From positions 1 through 30,859 of the IMG/VR virus record IMGVR_UViG_3300028844_002415: a DNA stretch of 30,859 nucleotides. The stretch is one strand, 5' to 3'. Positions 11,201 to 16,944 of the stretch are shown here, piece after piece; position 1 is the stretch's first letter, and each line of letters opens with the position of its first letter. Made by a program: the position numbers and the translations under genes. Source of the DNA: a virus. The notes beneath the pieces are model-generated. The model was not told the origin of the DNA and did not search any database. It saw nothing but the letters and a program-made list of their open reading frames with translations.

Positions 11201-11596
11201 CGGGTCTATGAGGATGGCCTGACTGAGGATCTGATAGGTGAGGTGCCGTTTGTCAGGAAAGTTATTGGCAGCGTTACTGATCGTCAGGATCTTGGCACCT
11301 ACATTGAAAAGCGTGATAGAGTTCTCAGGGCCTTTGATGAAATCAGGGATGCATCTAAAAAGCAGGATGCACCTAGACTTGCAAAAGCAAGGCAGAATTA
11401 TTCTGAAGAGATCAAATACATTCAGCTTGTAAGGAACATAGAGAATGCACGGCGCAAGTTAAGTCAGCAGATAAATGCTGTGAGAGACAATGAGCGCCTC
11501 TCTGATGAGCGTAAGCAGGAGTTGCTTGATACCCTAGAGGATCGACGCAATGCCATAGTCCTACGGGCCTCTAAGCTGATGAAAGATTTTAAATAG
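2219..11596 (+). CDS. giant polyvalent/internal virion protein (3125 aa) with metallopeptidase-like, ParB-like and LPD38-like regions
   Basis: The start is TTG at 2219, six bases after AGGAG (2208-2212); no upstream ATG is possible. Seen in order: Gly/Ala-rich hydrophobic segments at residues about 150-195, suitable for membrane insertion; long coiled coils (about 320-350, 560-640, 660-740); an HEVIH zinc-metallopeptidase motif (H839, E840, H843) with a downstream EEEAVAELF helix (902-910) that could give the third ligand; a helical domain at about 1045-1320; a VHDAFGHG motif (H1695, H1700); a region at about 1858-1960 with HIQQRGH (1883-1889) recalling phage barnase/EndoU-like domains; GHEGRHRA (2076-2083) typical of ParB-like/DdrB domains; and about 2575-2810 resembling LPD38 (NFSKGGEYKG, FYNASLQGS). 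Phage large polyvalent proteins are thought to enter the host with the DNA and counter defence. The domain names are from memory; zinc and ParB motifs are directly visible. Confidence 0.8.
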   Translation: MGIIQVAGPQTGKNYSINISGDQPTETEQQRIDQFVAQKEQAYADFLSRYEAPVIEEAEEEVEDPKGGFVNAMGVGLDALQVAYGNTLERIGANTGIAGLQDYGTSVIEANEQQIAEKSEGLTRREDIETFGDAASFFFETLGQQVPQLGVSLGGAGAGALAAAPIPIPGARVVGGLIGGIAANYPYFFGDNIAAQKDAIDRGLRVEIDDSAAALAAIPQAALDSIVDRLLVGKILNPSVIRTGGIFTRAGKGVAAGTVAEVPTEIGQEVINRYQAGLPIDDEEAFKVYEDVAIAAGITGGTVRGVTNVVGGDYRKEKTRKDEAEKLKQLDDDQAEEKARVVANVDRIKDAQQKETDESLIEGRDTSPIPAERSLAVQPEETSRLEPQEEISLLGQAAREATLPYVPVPLSALPVRERQAVRQSRYAQGIDTDTDVSVDEIRRVVGEEAAIRESAKQKPVTGGDSRFQPIDSELFTQEQYDAALDKVKSEKRYTQPIAQAGIRAKTGQKSVPNSQVHAIRDEMVRRGILRKVDTRIGYEVEPDIISSNDRLASYTKTLSDVNKEIEGLKESRTGALESARRIEQDPALDLTPRQRAQQSRELKLEADNFEAQIAQAEQNKTEIENRRKQGPTASVLPTTETPKIIMGTDRLDPNASSSERIDALRTSIAGYDAQIAEQKKNLAALKRQTKKINLPKSDQGLITEIEKDIERKTYLREAAQSRLDKPSAPVQVAPEKTQAAIAREVANKAANANKRDAFTQRQSNLIASLSKRLKRMGLSDVRLIGEKLIAPELLKEGKFAEGVYTVKDGNKILALSMEVVDPSKSVEEQYNVLKSVMNHEVIHALKNLGLFTDEEYNSLVKAAKSRKYVAIKDGKPTERKYTYFERAEAMYQGMGLNNIGIEEEAVAELFRDYADGKIKLAGRPKTLFERIKNFFTSVFKATKDAGFNDVEDIFENVRSGEIGRRERAKTPLDNLKDLQAQARSDVDQQAQAFSLKTFYPKLPFAPEGVRAHNLPHQLLVEGDGTPPQVKITKKYTPKNAAANNSSIEQIIAEHPDALLSDAKWLQAMQAALGGDYLPAPPLVGIEYSKSPEAMAEKLRQLTPELRKGVDEGFNYVNQIRDIYYSGQATPRMTMDLFVWGILSRGAGPVQQESAFIDIIDSAYPILEKATRQPLSPDDVDMWMNGISTKLPEGSPGKQVTMNVNAAGRLVNAMSQMVGDTNRTVIDLIHEGMSDPNVPASDIRQLFMSATQGAGIDNKVLSFILLVGGKDDVLVMDRIQGRALWDDGRYGGANIYDGIGKNKEGLSAIVRGPVGNLVTRLLENGMRKNVERAYELVGRPQDASLGRWHWETWVIEGEQVVSHGTLQAVINGSPIGTSVTEGKTDTFSSGMTYIRGENATVVEYPLSDGTSVYMSPTQMKDFEAYIRNAKNGIVPKGFKVTERADIPWYTRAEVDREKLDQAAREFENAKPNGSILRRDERSGEDKDASRRGNSPIDKRYGSNPDIRSQQGGGRRGRDQTGILAPLEGAPTVRGASGPDENLVAVAEKYARDNGIDLKRQSEFVTVDESRATRIAQAYEEMENAPQDPVVKEAYENLIVQTIDQYRALENAGYKFWFTDLSIPDNIEYLSSPWNAMRDIRANKTMGIFPTDEGFGSSDLDVSNNPMLMDTGIEWPSGSPNGPKKKVLANDLFRAVHDAFGHGLEGSGFRARGEENAWQAHVRLFTGSAVGAITSETRGQNSWLNYGPYGEQNRNAKVEDTVFADQKVGLMPAFTWEEGRAGDADISPEQESSIEPSAEDDLPSGVREQFKSIVGDSTGQEVNKFSVAPSNPNQLIASPKKNKDGSTSPIYGSMLENGEFIPIVLKAGNHKEVRGFAPTGTGLYHIQQRGHDRELERFSRYYKSGKDIKQAIYDTLVKLKNQNYQDGADMLVTPQGRNRLVLEWRENIPYKSPPLTLVLEKKPLGSGSVYEVVTFFPDLEKKNRAVVDGRTRYSIVSAVDSGQLFDQQALQDAARQNDKSREILTYVSINDFLNVAEEGRDERKEQAVKQLVSEGTKFNSIPYLGFINNGDGTGQVVGHEGRHRARALADLGYEDMPVRIVSEQGGNGPSIRWGQQDDPSNMDYVPVDQRPNVLLGETSGQMAMPDLTFNNAPTSKYSVTQTTPATQLAKDVKQKEYNLNYAKAADFLAKPFNLFMPRDVAQERADDILRKFQDSMLPVGRMVQELKQAGLKITDAMDTYLNEELFHRKTANEVEKRQNTTYKEAVEAGKQIKATDAQIKDLKAKSGFFSQALASSNAGMAMVDAYLYASHAKERNAYIEANKDANNPEGSGMSNDEADTILQWFANLDSNSIAAVSNLDAAVKNIVADTNSLRVDAGLIPRDFVEIEDDEGNLVPAPNYSSYVPLRGIYDPEKTDDLDYTRPSMRGAFGVRGREDRKARGRTADVGYATDILANVISQNQNAVVRGERNKVGQSFLKLLRGDEETGTSLTSGYAQILDKLPTTRRQGRDAQGRPIMVNVPNIMKLTSDPSVLAVKEDGKDVFVRIYDPRIAQAMKGATGLGDSSQSTILRGMTKFNRLLSNINTSYNPEFLITNMLRDLQTAGVNINQYDEKGLTSSILKGLAPALRGIKNSIRDNDNSSKWAKIYRDFVDAGGKNATNQMNTVADEMENLTKLLSEIGDAGSAGKWGLVKNKFLGKGKSLLQFMEDYNTIVENGIRVSTYQSLLDKGFTRERAAQAAGNVTVNFSKGGEYKGLMNAMYLFYNASLQGSFAMLNAAVRSKRVQKIWMYVVAAGVLQDQLNAALSEEDEDGKLVYDKIPPYLLEHNIILPDPFGLVERPYIKIPMPYGLNMAHNLGRAMSQVARGGESVSDAANSIVGTIVDTLSPIGGIYEEGVVDAVAPTIADPFIDIFRNKNFANNPIYKEGFPGERTPASQQYWSTTSPSAKWIASNLNSLTGGTAATKGLVDISPDVMEYWFEFLTGGVGRFVQRTAELPARVYEDGLTEDLIGEVPFVRKVIGSVTDRQDLGTYIEKRDRVLRAFDEIRDASKKQDAPRLAKARQNYSEEIKYIQLVRNIENARRKLSQQINAVRDNERLSDERKQELLDTLEDRRNAIVLRASKLMKDFK

Positions 11597-11612
11597 TTCA
11601 ATGGAACTTTTG
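11596..11612 (+). promoter_or_regulatory. GTTC-N4-GAAC-TTTT palindrome fused to a stop codon
   Basis: GTTCAATGGAACTTTTG begins with the last base of the TAG stop of the giant gene. It is one of a dispersed set of such sites (see findings) and could be a protein-binding site or a minimal 3'-end hairpin. Confidence 0.55.
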
Positions 11613-11614
11613 AA

Positions 11615-11661
11615 AGGGGGGCAGTGGCTACAGAGTAGATACTCGAACCTCTTGCCCCCTC
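11615..11661 (+). other. nested hairpin between convergent genes
   Basis: GGGGGCA at 11617-11623 pairs with TGCCCCC at 11653-11659. Inside it GAGTA (11633-11637) and TACTC (11640-11644) form a second inverted repeat. There is no T-run, so it is not a standard terminator in either direction. Further right, AACCG at 11729-11733 and CGGTT near 11750 bracket an imperfect complementary pyrimidine/purine stretch. These elements fill the 195-bp gap, which holds no gene I can support. Confidence 0.5.
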
Positions 11662-11791
11662 AGTATCCAATCACCTACACACCATAATAATAGGCTTGGA
11701 CTGCTATGGTTAATAACCGCTTCTCTTCAGGAAGGTGAAAAGAAAAACGGTTGGGTGTCAAAAGACTAAACCACCCTATCGCACTCATAGC

Positions 11792-12661
11792 TCACGATGT
11801 CTTGGCATCCTTTATAAGACCCCAATTTTTGTTTGCACATTTTTTATTAGAGATCATAACTTTAGATGTAGCGGGAATATCATTCACTGTTAAGTGTTCA
11901 TACTCATCCTGTGTAAGATGTGAGAATTTCTTACCCAGATTCAACAAGAATTTAGATGTGAGAATTTCTTCCTCAGATACTTCCATGTCTTCAGCATTTT
12001 CTCCTTTAAGTCTTGCCACCTCTTCAAACGAATACTCCAAGGCCAAGTCTTTCATTCTTGTCCATTCCATTGGTGGCATTTCATATATATTTTTTTCTCT
12101 AAACTCTCCATTGTATATGGGCCTGAGATATTTAATTAAGAACTTCTCCCTCACTAAGTGAAATGAATTTTTGTCTTCGCACAATTCAAACTTCACATCT
12201 TTGACTTCACCAAACCAATACTGCCCGTTCTTGTGAGATTGTATTCTGCCCTTTAGGTGGTGTGTTTGCCCAACATAAAGGGGCTTTCCTTCGTCATTCC
12301 TGAGGCAGTAAATATATCTCAACCCATGATTGCTGATCGGCCCATGCTTGGACAGTGCATCACAAAGCTCTTGCTGATCTTTGCTTAGCCTTTCATAACT
12401 CAGCAGATGCTTTCGTATCTTCTCTCTGCTAACACATTTTTCAAAAGGATCTCCCTTGTTGGGATCAGGCAACTGTTCAGCCAACCATGAAAGATCTAAC
12501 CGTCTATGAAATTGGGCGCTGGGATTCCCAGTGGCACGAATTGCAAGAGGGTTAGTACCCATTGGAAGCCGCTTTGATTGTTGCTGTGTTAGATTGTTTT
12601 CATTTATGTATTTAGCCACAAAAGAATTATACATCCTTACTGGATGATCTACATGTTTCAT
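11792..12661 (-). CDS. GIY-YIG nuclease-domain protein
   Basis: A 289-residue protein with a central GIY-YIG nuclease domain. The motif elements are RYIY (115-118), YVG (129-131), the arginine and histidine of the helix (R139, H143), the catalytic glutamate E172 (REKFLIKYL), and the terminal P181/N184 pair, so all expected active residues are present. The N-terminal 110 residues are basic and helical and could bind DNA; the C-terminal 100 residues are acidic and helical, with no recognised DNA-binding repeat such as NUMOD. ATG at 12661 follows AGAGGG. It is last in the leftward 16.9-11.8 kb operon. The separate position and strong nuclease domain fit either a free-standing homing endonuclease or a host-DNA-degrading enzyme; I cannot decide which. 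Confidence 0.8.
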   Translation of the reverse strand: MKHVDHPVRMYNSFVAKYINENNLTQQQSKRLPMGTNPLAIRATGNPSAQFHRRLDLSWLAEQLPDPNKGDPFEKCVSREKIRKHLLSYERLSKDQQELCDALSKHGPISNHGLRYIYCLRNDEGKPLYVGQTHHLKGRIQSHKNGQYWFGEVKDVKFELCEDKNSFHLVREKFLIKYLRPIYNGEFREKNIYEMPPMEWTRMKDLALEYSFEEVARLKGENAEDMEVSEEEILTSKFLLNLGKKFSHLTQDEYEHLTVNDIPATSKVMISNKKCANKNWGLIKDAKTS

Positions 12662-12692
12662 TTCTTTGTTTACCCTCTGATAGGTTAATTTA

Positions 12693-13127
12693 TTATTTTA
12701 ACATTTGGAACTGCTCGTTTGAGATGTATCCTATAACCTCAACCTCATCAGGTGGGTTGCGTCTATTCCATCCCTTGCCTGATATTCTCAGGTCTTTCTG
12801 GCAGTCAAAATTCACATACCCAATTGCATCAGTCCACTCGACAACAAAGAAGCAAGGCAAGCCTGTAGCTTCTGTGTGCTGCTTGGCGGCTATAATCTTT
12901 GTGAGAGACACCATCACTGATGGGTATTGATACATGGGATTGTGCCTCGTCCTCATCTCAATGAAAGCACGGGGCATCCCATCCCTATGTGCGATGAAGT
13001 CAAACGGTGAGAGCCTCCTGTTGCGTTGCATTTCACAGCGCCATCTCTGGGCTACGATATCTGCGACACGCTGTTCAGCGTCATAGTCTTCCTGTGTTTC
13101 GTACATAGGGTAGGGTTCGTGGTTCAT
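12693..13127 (-). CDS. PD-(D/E)XK nuclease-like protein
   Basis: A 144-residue protein starting at ATG 13127, which overlaps the stop of the AlpA-like gene as TGATG and has GGAAG upstream; the longer start at 13145 has no ribosome binding site. The pattern E18 ... SPFDFIAHRDG (D43) ... AFIEMRTR (E57-x-R59) ... K77 matches the D-ExK/R core of small restriction-like and Holliday-resolvase-like nucleases, with R replacing the usual K. After the core, FFVVEWTDAIGYV could be the next strands of the fold. Substrate unknown. Translational coupling to a small regulator suggests they are made together. The fold assignment is inference from spacing of the core residues. Confidence 0.6.
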   Translation of the reverse strand: MNHEPYPMYETQEDYDAEQRVADIVAQRWRCEMQRNRRLSPFDFIAHRDGMPRAFIEMRTRHNPMYQYPSVMVSLTKIIAAKQHTEATGLPCFFVVEWTDAIGYVNFDCQKDLRISGKGWNRRNPPDEVEVIGYISNEQFQMLK

Positions 13128-13315
13128 CACTTTTCTTCCAGCCATTTATTGATGTCAGCAATACGCCATCTCCGTTTGCGCTTGCCAAACATGATAGGCT
13201 TGGGGAAGTTTATATCCTCGTCATTTATCATACGTTGCAATTGAGGGCGAGACATACACAGTATGTGCATGAGGCCAGCCACATCGACTAGCCTTTGATC
13301 TAGCTTTTCTTCCAT
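13127..13315 (-). CDS. AlpA-like helix-turn-helix regulator
   Basis: A 62-residue protein in the MerR/AlpA small-regulator style: 'VDVAGLMHILCMSRPQLQRM' forms a helix-turn-helix at about 10-30, followed by 'FPKPIMFGKRKRRWRIADI' (about 37-55), the typical wing, and a final helix ending KWLEEK. ATG 13315 has AAGGAG nine bases upstream. AlpA-family proteins act as transcription factors or excisionase-like directionality factors. No integrase is in the window, so a transcriptional role is the simpler reading. It overlaps the genes on both sides. Confidence 0.75.
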   Translation of the reverse strand: MEEKLDQRLVDVAGLMHILCMSRPQLQRMINDEDINFPKPIMFGKRKRRWRIADINKWLEEK

Positions 13316-13737
13316 TGTAAAAACTCCTTCTTTATTTCATCAAATCTATATCTGGCATCAGAGTTATCTCTAAATTCAGATCTTGATTTTATTCTGCACT
13401 CATTCCTTAAAGTATGAATGGCTTGATCTTCACCACCAACATCTTCAAATGAATATCTTCCAGATAAAAACGTCCAGAAATCTGGGTTGCGACACAGTAA
13501 TCCAGCGGATGCAATCAGGCGCTCAATGTAGTGCTGCTCTTCTCGCATCTCTGGCTCATCAAAATCATTCAGCCTAACCATTCCAACCATGTACCTACTG
13601 CCAACCCAATCTGTATGCAGTTCAGGTGGGCAATCATTTGGGTGAACACTGAGGCGCAGGGTGACACCGTTCTTGTCTTGCGACATAGAAACCTTGACAG
13701 CTTCAAACCCTATAGCGGCTTCTCTTATTTCAGTCAT
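13300..13737 (-). CDS. phage protein of unknown function
   Basis: A 145-residue soluble protein. Its beta-rich start (VKVSMSQDKNGVTLRLSVHP) and helical, charged end (SRSEFRDNSD ... FLQWKKS) resemble a family often seen next to phage recombination genes, but I know no function for it. The start ATG at 13737 overlaps the stop of the upstream winged-helix gene (TAATG), and GGAGC lies just upstream, so the two are coupled. The end overlaps the AlpA-like gene. Real by context; role unknown. Confidence 0.7.
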   Translation of the reverse strand: MTEIREAAIGFEAVKVSMSQDKNGVTLRLSVHPNDCPPELHTDWVGSRYMVGMVRLNDFDEPEMREEQHYIERLIASAGLLCRNPDFWTFLSGRYSFEDVGGEDQAIHTLRNECRIKSRSEFRDNSDARYRFDEIKKEFLQWKKS

Positions 13738-14072
13738 TACTCATGCTCCAAAAACATTTTATCCATTAAGGCCTTACCCTTTAATGTTAATCTGATTAGC
13801 CTATGCCTTCGATCTGACATCATAGTCTCAACATCTACTAGTTCAGCGGGGGTTCTTTTCCCTCTATGAAAATTAGATAATGCATGAACCAATCTATTAG
13901 TTGTAGATTTATGATATCCCAAAGACTGCTGTAAATCATGCAATGTTACAGGCTGGGTTTTACATATCTGAGCAAAGACTGCTAAATGATTTAAAGAGCA
14001 ATGGGATTCTTCCTGCACCGCATCCGCAAAATGTTTAATCTGCTTTGTTAAAATGTTAACACATTGATACAT
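13737..14072 (-). CDS. MarR-like winged-helix DNA-binding protein
   Basis: A 111-residue protein with the fold order of MarR regulators: an N-terminal helix, LNHLAVFAQI (about 27-36), helix-turn-helix VTLHDLQQSLGYHKSTTNRL (about 42-61), a beta wing with the DRRHRLIRLTLKG hairpin (about 87-99), and a terminal helix. It probably binds a DNA palindrome as a dimer. The ATG at 14072 directly follows the stop of the zinc-finger micro-gene (TAAATG), so both are on one message. A second winged-helix gene of related layout is encoded at 15575-16036 in the same operon. Confidence 0.75.
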   Translation of the reverse strand: MYQCVNILTKQIKHFADAVQEESHCSLNHLAVFAQICKTQPVTLHDLQQSLGYHKSTTNRLVHALSNFHRGKRTPAELVDVETMMSDRRHRLIRLTLKGKALMDKMFLEHE

Positions 14073-14234
14073 TTACTTATCATCCTGCTTTATATCTCTC
14101 TCGAAATGTAAACGTGCAGCTTGCATTCGCTCACGGTGATGGGCATCTTTTCTGTGCTTGCATGGTTGCCCCTGCTCTGCACCACACTTGGGGCACTCAA
14201 CCTGTCGTATCATCTCTTTTGTCACTGTGATCAT
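14073..14234 (-). CDS. 53-aa phage zinc-finger micro-protein
   Basis: This short gene encodes a protein with the core CPKCGAEQGQPC followed by H27 and the pair HH (31-32), the C-x2-C ... C ... H pattern of small zinc-binding phage proteins ('CPxCGA-GxPC ... H-x-xR'). It ends TAA immediately before the ATG of the MarR-like gene and overlaps the end of the HNH gene by 38 bases. ATG 14234 has AGG six bases upstream; an in-frame ATG at 14213 would give a smaller overlap (MIRQVECPKCG) and is equally possible. Zinc binding is inferred; role unknown. Confidence 0.75.
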   Translation of the reverse strand: MITVTKEMIRQVECPKCGAEQGQPCKHRKDAHHRERMQAARLHFERDIKQDDK

Positions 14235-14523
14235 TGAACCTATCCCAATTTCTTTTTGCCCAACTGATTGGATCTATCCCCTCAATATCCCACCATGTGC
14301 GCTCACCGCCAAAACGGTGAAGGCCCATATGGCATTCGTGGCACAGGGGTACGGCCCAATTGTCCCCCGACTTGCGGCCCACACCACGCTCCCCAACGTG
14401 TTGTAAGTGGTGCGCCTCTGCGCCACGCCTGCACACTAAGCAGGGAGATCCCCGCAAAGTATTGAGATACTTCTCGCTCTTAATCCTTGGGATTTTAAAA
14501 CGGGATCTCGTCATCGACATCAT
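14197..14523 (-). CDS. HNH-type endonuclease (DUF968/recombination-nuclease-like)
   Basis: A 108-residue protein with two zinc-knuckle pairs and a histidine-metal core: C28-x2-C31, EAHHLQH (H38, H39), GRKSGDNWAVPLCHECHMGLH with C61, C64, H65 and H69. This matches the compact HNH nucleases of phage recombination loci (Ref/DUF968/NinG style). It probably nicks or cuts DNA during recombination or late replication. It overlaps the SSB-like gene by 29 bases. Its ATG at 14523 has only a weak AGG; an in-frame ATG at 14514 is an alternative. It lies in the recombination operon with the annealing protein and exonuclease. Confidence 0.78.
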   Translation of the reverse strand: MMSMTRSRFKIPRIKSEKYLNTLRGSPCLVCRRGAEAHHLQHVGERGVGRKSGDNWAVPLCHECHMGLHRFGGERTWWDIEGIDPISWAKRNWDRFNDHSDKRDDTTG

Positions 14524-14809
14524 TACGAACAGCCTGACCAGTAGACATAGCCGCTGACCTGTTCATATTGTCCTTGGATCTTTCCCAAGATTCCTTGCCA
14601 CGCAGTGACAGAAATGAGCGTCCAGACTTGGCTGTCTTTTTCCATCCAGCAAGGTCAGCCTTGGGATGTTCTACCCCTTCCTGTATCTGCTGGTATAGAT
14701 CCATAACCACATCATGATCTAGTGATAGGTTGCCAGTGTAGTCTGGCTGATTGGGGGATTGCTTTCTATCATTGCTGAACAGTGCCCCTGATGCTGGGTA
14801 TTGTGCCAT
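14495..14809 (-). CDS. SSB-like phage protein
   Basis: A 104-residue protein starting 'QYPASGALFSNDRKQSPNQP' and containing GWKKTAKSGRSFLSLRGK, the layout of a common phage family sometimes annotated as single-stranded DNA-binding. It ends VDDEIPF, an acidic tail like the C-terminal DDDIPF of bacterial SSB that recruits replication and repair partners. AAGGA precedes ATG 14809, one base from the stop of the annealing protein gene. It probably coats ssDNA for annealing. The tail is directly visible; the OB-like role is inference. Confidence 0.65.
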   Translation of the reverse strand: MAQYPASGALFSNDRKQSPNQPDYTGNLSLDHDVVMDLYQQIQEGVEHPKADLAGWKKTAKSGRSFLSLRGKESWERSKDNMNRSAAMSTGQAVRNDVDDEIPF

Positions 14810-14810
14810 A

Positions 14811-15572
14811 TTATTTTCCTTTCTCTAATATACTGGCCTTCTTGGCCTTCAATGCAGTCATGACCTTGGCGAGGTCATCAGCCGCATGTACTTTCGCCGC
14901 GTCAAAGACGGGCTTATTCTTCTTGAAGAACACCTCAAGCTGGTTGGTTGTCTTGGCACTATCAACCCAACTGCAAGAAACGTCAGCCCACAGATCCCAT
15001 TGATAGAATGCGCGAGGCTCCTTGTCTTGTGGCCTGTATGCAAACGTGTTGACCATCGTACCTATTGGTGCGTCAGGATCAATCTTAGGGGCACTGGGCT
15101 TAGGTTCCTCTGGTTTGGCTGGATTGGGTGCCTGTTCTGCCTTTTGGCTATTCACTGGCGCTTGTATCGCCTCTACGGGATTATCTGGTGGCAGATCCTC
15201 GCCAGCATATATGTAATGACCAAGGCCAAGGTATGCCATTGCTTTTGTCATGGCACGTTGGTGTGCCGTATTGACATCAAAAGCATTGGGGTTCTGAATA
15301 GACTTGTTGCGATAGTCCAGCACTGGGAAAAGTTCAGTTGCACTTTCCCCGCCAGCCGTGACTGTAACCGTAACGTAGGCGAACCCATTGGCATCCAGGA
15401 TATACGTCATACCGTCCTCTTGTAGATGTTTGTTGAAGCTGGCATCTGGATAGCTATCTTTGAGCGCCTTCCATGCATGTGCCCAAGACAGATATGTCAT
15501 GCCATTTTTTTTGCGGGTGTATGAGGAAACATCAAGCACACTGAGTGTCTCCCAAACAGTTTTCTTAGACAT
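14811..15572 (-). CDS. DUF1071-type single-strand annealing protein
   Basis: A 253-residue protein from ATG 15572 (MSKKTVWETL), three bases after the upstream stop and with a GGGGG ribosome binding site inside the upstream gene; a longer frame to 15608 lacks a site. The N-terminal half has the DUF1071 signature 'MTYLSWAHAWKALKDSYP' (about 22-39), followed by the beta-rich segment around VTVTAGG and TAHQRAMTKAMAYLGLGHYI (about 101-120). This family belongs to phage recombinases that anneal complementary strands. A Pro/Lys-rich linker (about 135-170) leads to a helical C-terminal domain (173-253). Exonuclease, SSB-like and resolvase partners are encoded nearby, so a full recombination pathway is present. 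Confidence 0.8.
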   Translation of the reverse strand: MSKKTVWETLSVLDVSSYTRKKNGMTYLSWAHAWKALKDSYPDASFNKHLQEDGMTYILDANGFAYVTVTVTAGGESATELFPVLDYRNKSIQNPNAFDVNTAHQRAMTKAMAYLGLGHYIYAGEDLPPDNPVEAIQAPVNSQKAEQAPNPAKPEEPKPSAPKIDPDAPIGTMVNTFAYRPQDKEPRAFYQWDLWADVSCSWVDSAKTTNQLEVFFKKNKPVFDAAKVHAADDLAKVMTALKAKKASILEKGK

Positions 15573-15574
15573 TT

Positions 15575-16036
15575 CTAACCCCCAAACAGCCGTTTTAATT
15601 TGCCCCAAGAGGACAACTCTTGGAACAGTTCTTCATGATCCGCTGCAATTTTTCCCGTATCTATAGGAATGTCTTCCCTAACATCATCAAATATATCGTA
15701 CACAACCGCCAAGAAATGTCTGCCTTCCATAGTCAGATCTATAGAGACAGGATTATTTTTAGATATTTGAAGCAGCGGCTTATTAATCTTTGACCCATCA
15801 GTCATAGGAGCTTTCGCTGCTAAAATTCTACACAGCCTATGAGAAGACCCATAGGTTATAGATAGCGCCTGCGCCACAGTGCCGTAATCACATGGCTTGT
15901 TGTTTGAGTTGGCATTTAAAACTTCAAACAAAATTGCGGGATAGTTTATGCTGAGGTATGTTGTATGCATACCTACATCTTTAAAAGCTTTTTTAGTGCT
16001 AACCAAAGACTCAAAATATTTTTCTCTGAACTTCAT
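15575..16036 (-). CDS. second winged-helix (MarR-like) protein
   Basis: A 153-residue protein from ATG 16036, which overlaps the stop of the exonuclease gene as ATGA; the ATG at 16045 has its AGG too close. It has the same layout as the 13737-14072 protein: an N-terminal helix, LSINYPAILFEVLN, a helix-turn-helix around YGTVAQALSITYGSSHRL (about 51-68), and a wing ending NPVSIDLTMEGRHFL before a long terminal helix. It probably binds DNA. No ligand site can be recognised. It sits between exonuclease and annealing protein, so it is made with the recombination machinery. Confidence 0.65.
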   Translation of the reverse strand: MKFREKYFESLVSTKKAFKDVGMHTTYLSINYPAILFEVLNANSNNKPCDYGTVAQALSITYGSSHRLCRILAAKAPMTDGSKINKPLLQISKNNPVSIDLTMEGRHFLAVVYDIFDDVREDIPIDTGKIAADHEELFQELSSWGKLKRLFGG

Positions 16037-16923
16037 GATCTCCATCCTTTATATTGTTCACAGTACTCTGATACAGCGCAGTAACTCGCGCACCTAATCA
16101 ACTCACCTTTACGGTGTTCCACTACACAATTCTCAGCTAGTGCTGAGTTTGAATTTGCATGAGAGATGGCATCCTCTTCTGACTGATGCACCTTAATGGC
16201 TCTCTTCTGACCCTTCTTCTTTACCGCCCATGTATCAGGCCGCGCCCACTGTTCTTCTGCTGAACACAAAGGCAGCTTGTCATGCAGGTCAAAGTTCATT
16301 TGAACTTCCTGATGAAGGGTAAATCTTTCAGCTACATATTCATCTATATCATCCCACAACGGTAGCTCGACAATCGTGATTGGAGATTGCGGGTAGTCCT
16401 TATCGAACTCAGCTTTTTTTCTTTGCCAGTCCCTGAGTATGGCACAGATGCGGATGCTGCTAACGTCACGGCCTTTGAACTTACCGTTGGTAGAGTTCTT
16501 AACCATCCAAGCGTAGACGTTCTGCTGCCGCTCCCATTCCTTCTTGCCCATGATGACTGACCAAGCAGAGGTAACCTTGTAGTCTGTTATCTGAACGGTG
16601 CCATCATCCATCAACTCTTGATGGTCAAGTGCCCCTGATAAAGTCCAGCCAGCAAACTCTGCATAAAGTCTTTCTTCCGTGATTACGTTGTCACCTTCCT
16701 TGGTCTCTTCAAGGATACCGTGAACGGCAGTGCCAAACAAAGCCCAGACCATATCGGATACGTCCATTGACAATCCCTCAGAATATCTCTGACGCAATAG
16801 GTTTATGCGTGGGCTGTCGATAAATGTAGTAACGCTGATGTCAGCCTTACCTTTTGTGTATTTATCTGCTCTTGCAAAGTTAGCAATAGCCTCTGGCAAG
16901 CCAAAGTTATTTGTGATTTTCAT
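16033..16923 (-). CDS. Cas4/RecB-like PD-(D/E)XK exonuclease
   Basis: A 296-residue nuclease. Motifs in order: FGTAVHGILEE (H68), LSGALDH (D100), QITDYKVTSAW (D114 and K116, the catalytic D-x-K), and QQNVYAW (Q133/Q134, Y137). C220 and the C-terminal cysteines C278, C282 and C288 are spaced one-plus-three as in Cas4 and AddB nucleases, where they hold an iron-sulfur cluster; the cluster here is inferred. The likely role is 5'-3' end resection for the annealing protein. ATG 16923 follows CGGAGAG, and a near-consensus promoter lies directly upstream. It is the first gene of the leftward recombination operon. Confidence 0.82.
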   Translation of the reverse strand: MKITNNFGLPEAIANFARADKYTKGKADISVTTFIDSPRINLLRQRYSEGLSMDVSDMVWALFGTAVHGILEETKEGDNVITEERLYAEFAGWTLSGALDHQELMDDGTVQITDYKVTSAWSVIMGKKEWERQQNVYAWMVKNSTNGKFKGRDVSSIRICAILRDWQRKKAEFDKDYPQSPITIVELPLWDDIDEYVAERFTLHQEVQMNFDLHDKLPLCSAEEQWARPDTWAVKKKGQKRAIKVHQSEEDAISHANSNSALAENCVVEHRKGELIRCASYCAVSEYCEQYKGWRS

Positions 16924-16944
16924 TGTACTCTCCGTTGTGATGTC

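Noticed and set aside
11617-11659. possible tRNA from a seven-pair acceptor-like stem
   Set aside because: Only 29 bases lie between the arms, too few for a cloverleaf, and there is no anticodon or T-arm.
14886-15425. 179-codon + strand frame
   Set aside because: Antisense to the DUF1071 annealing protein; no supporting signals.
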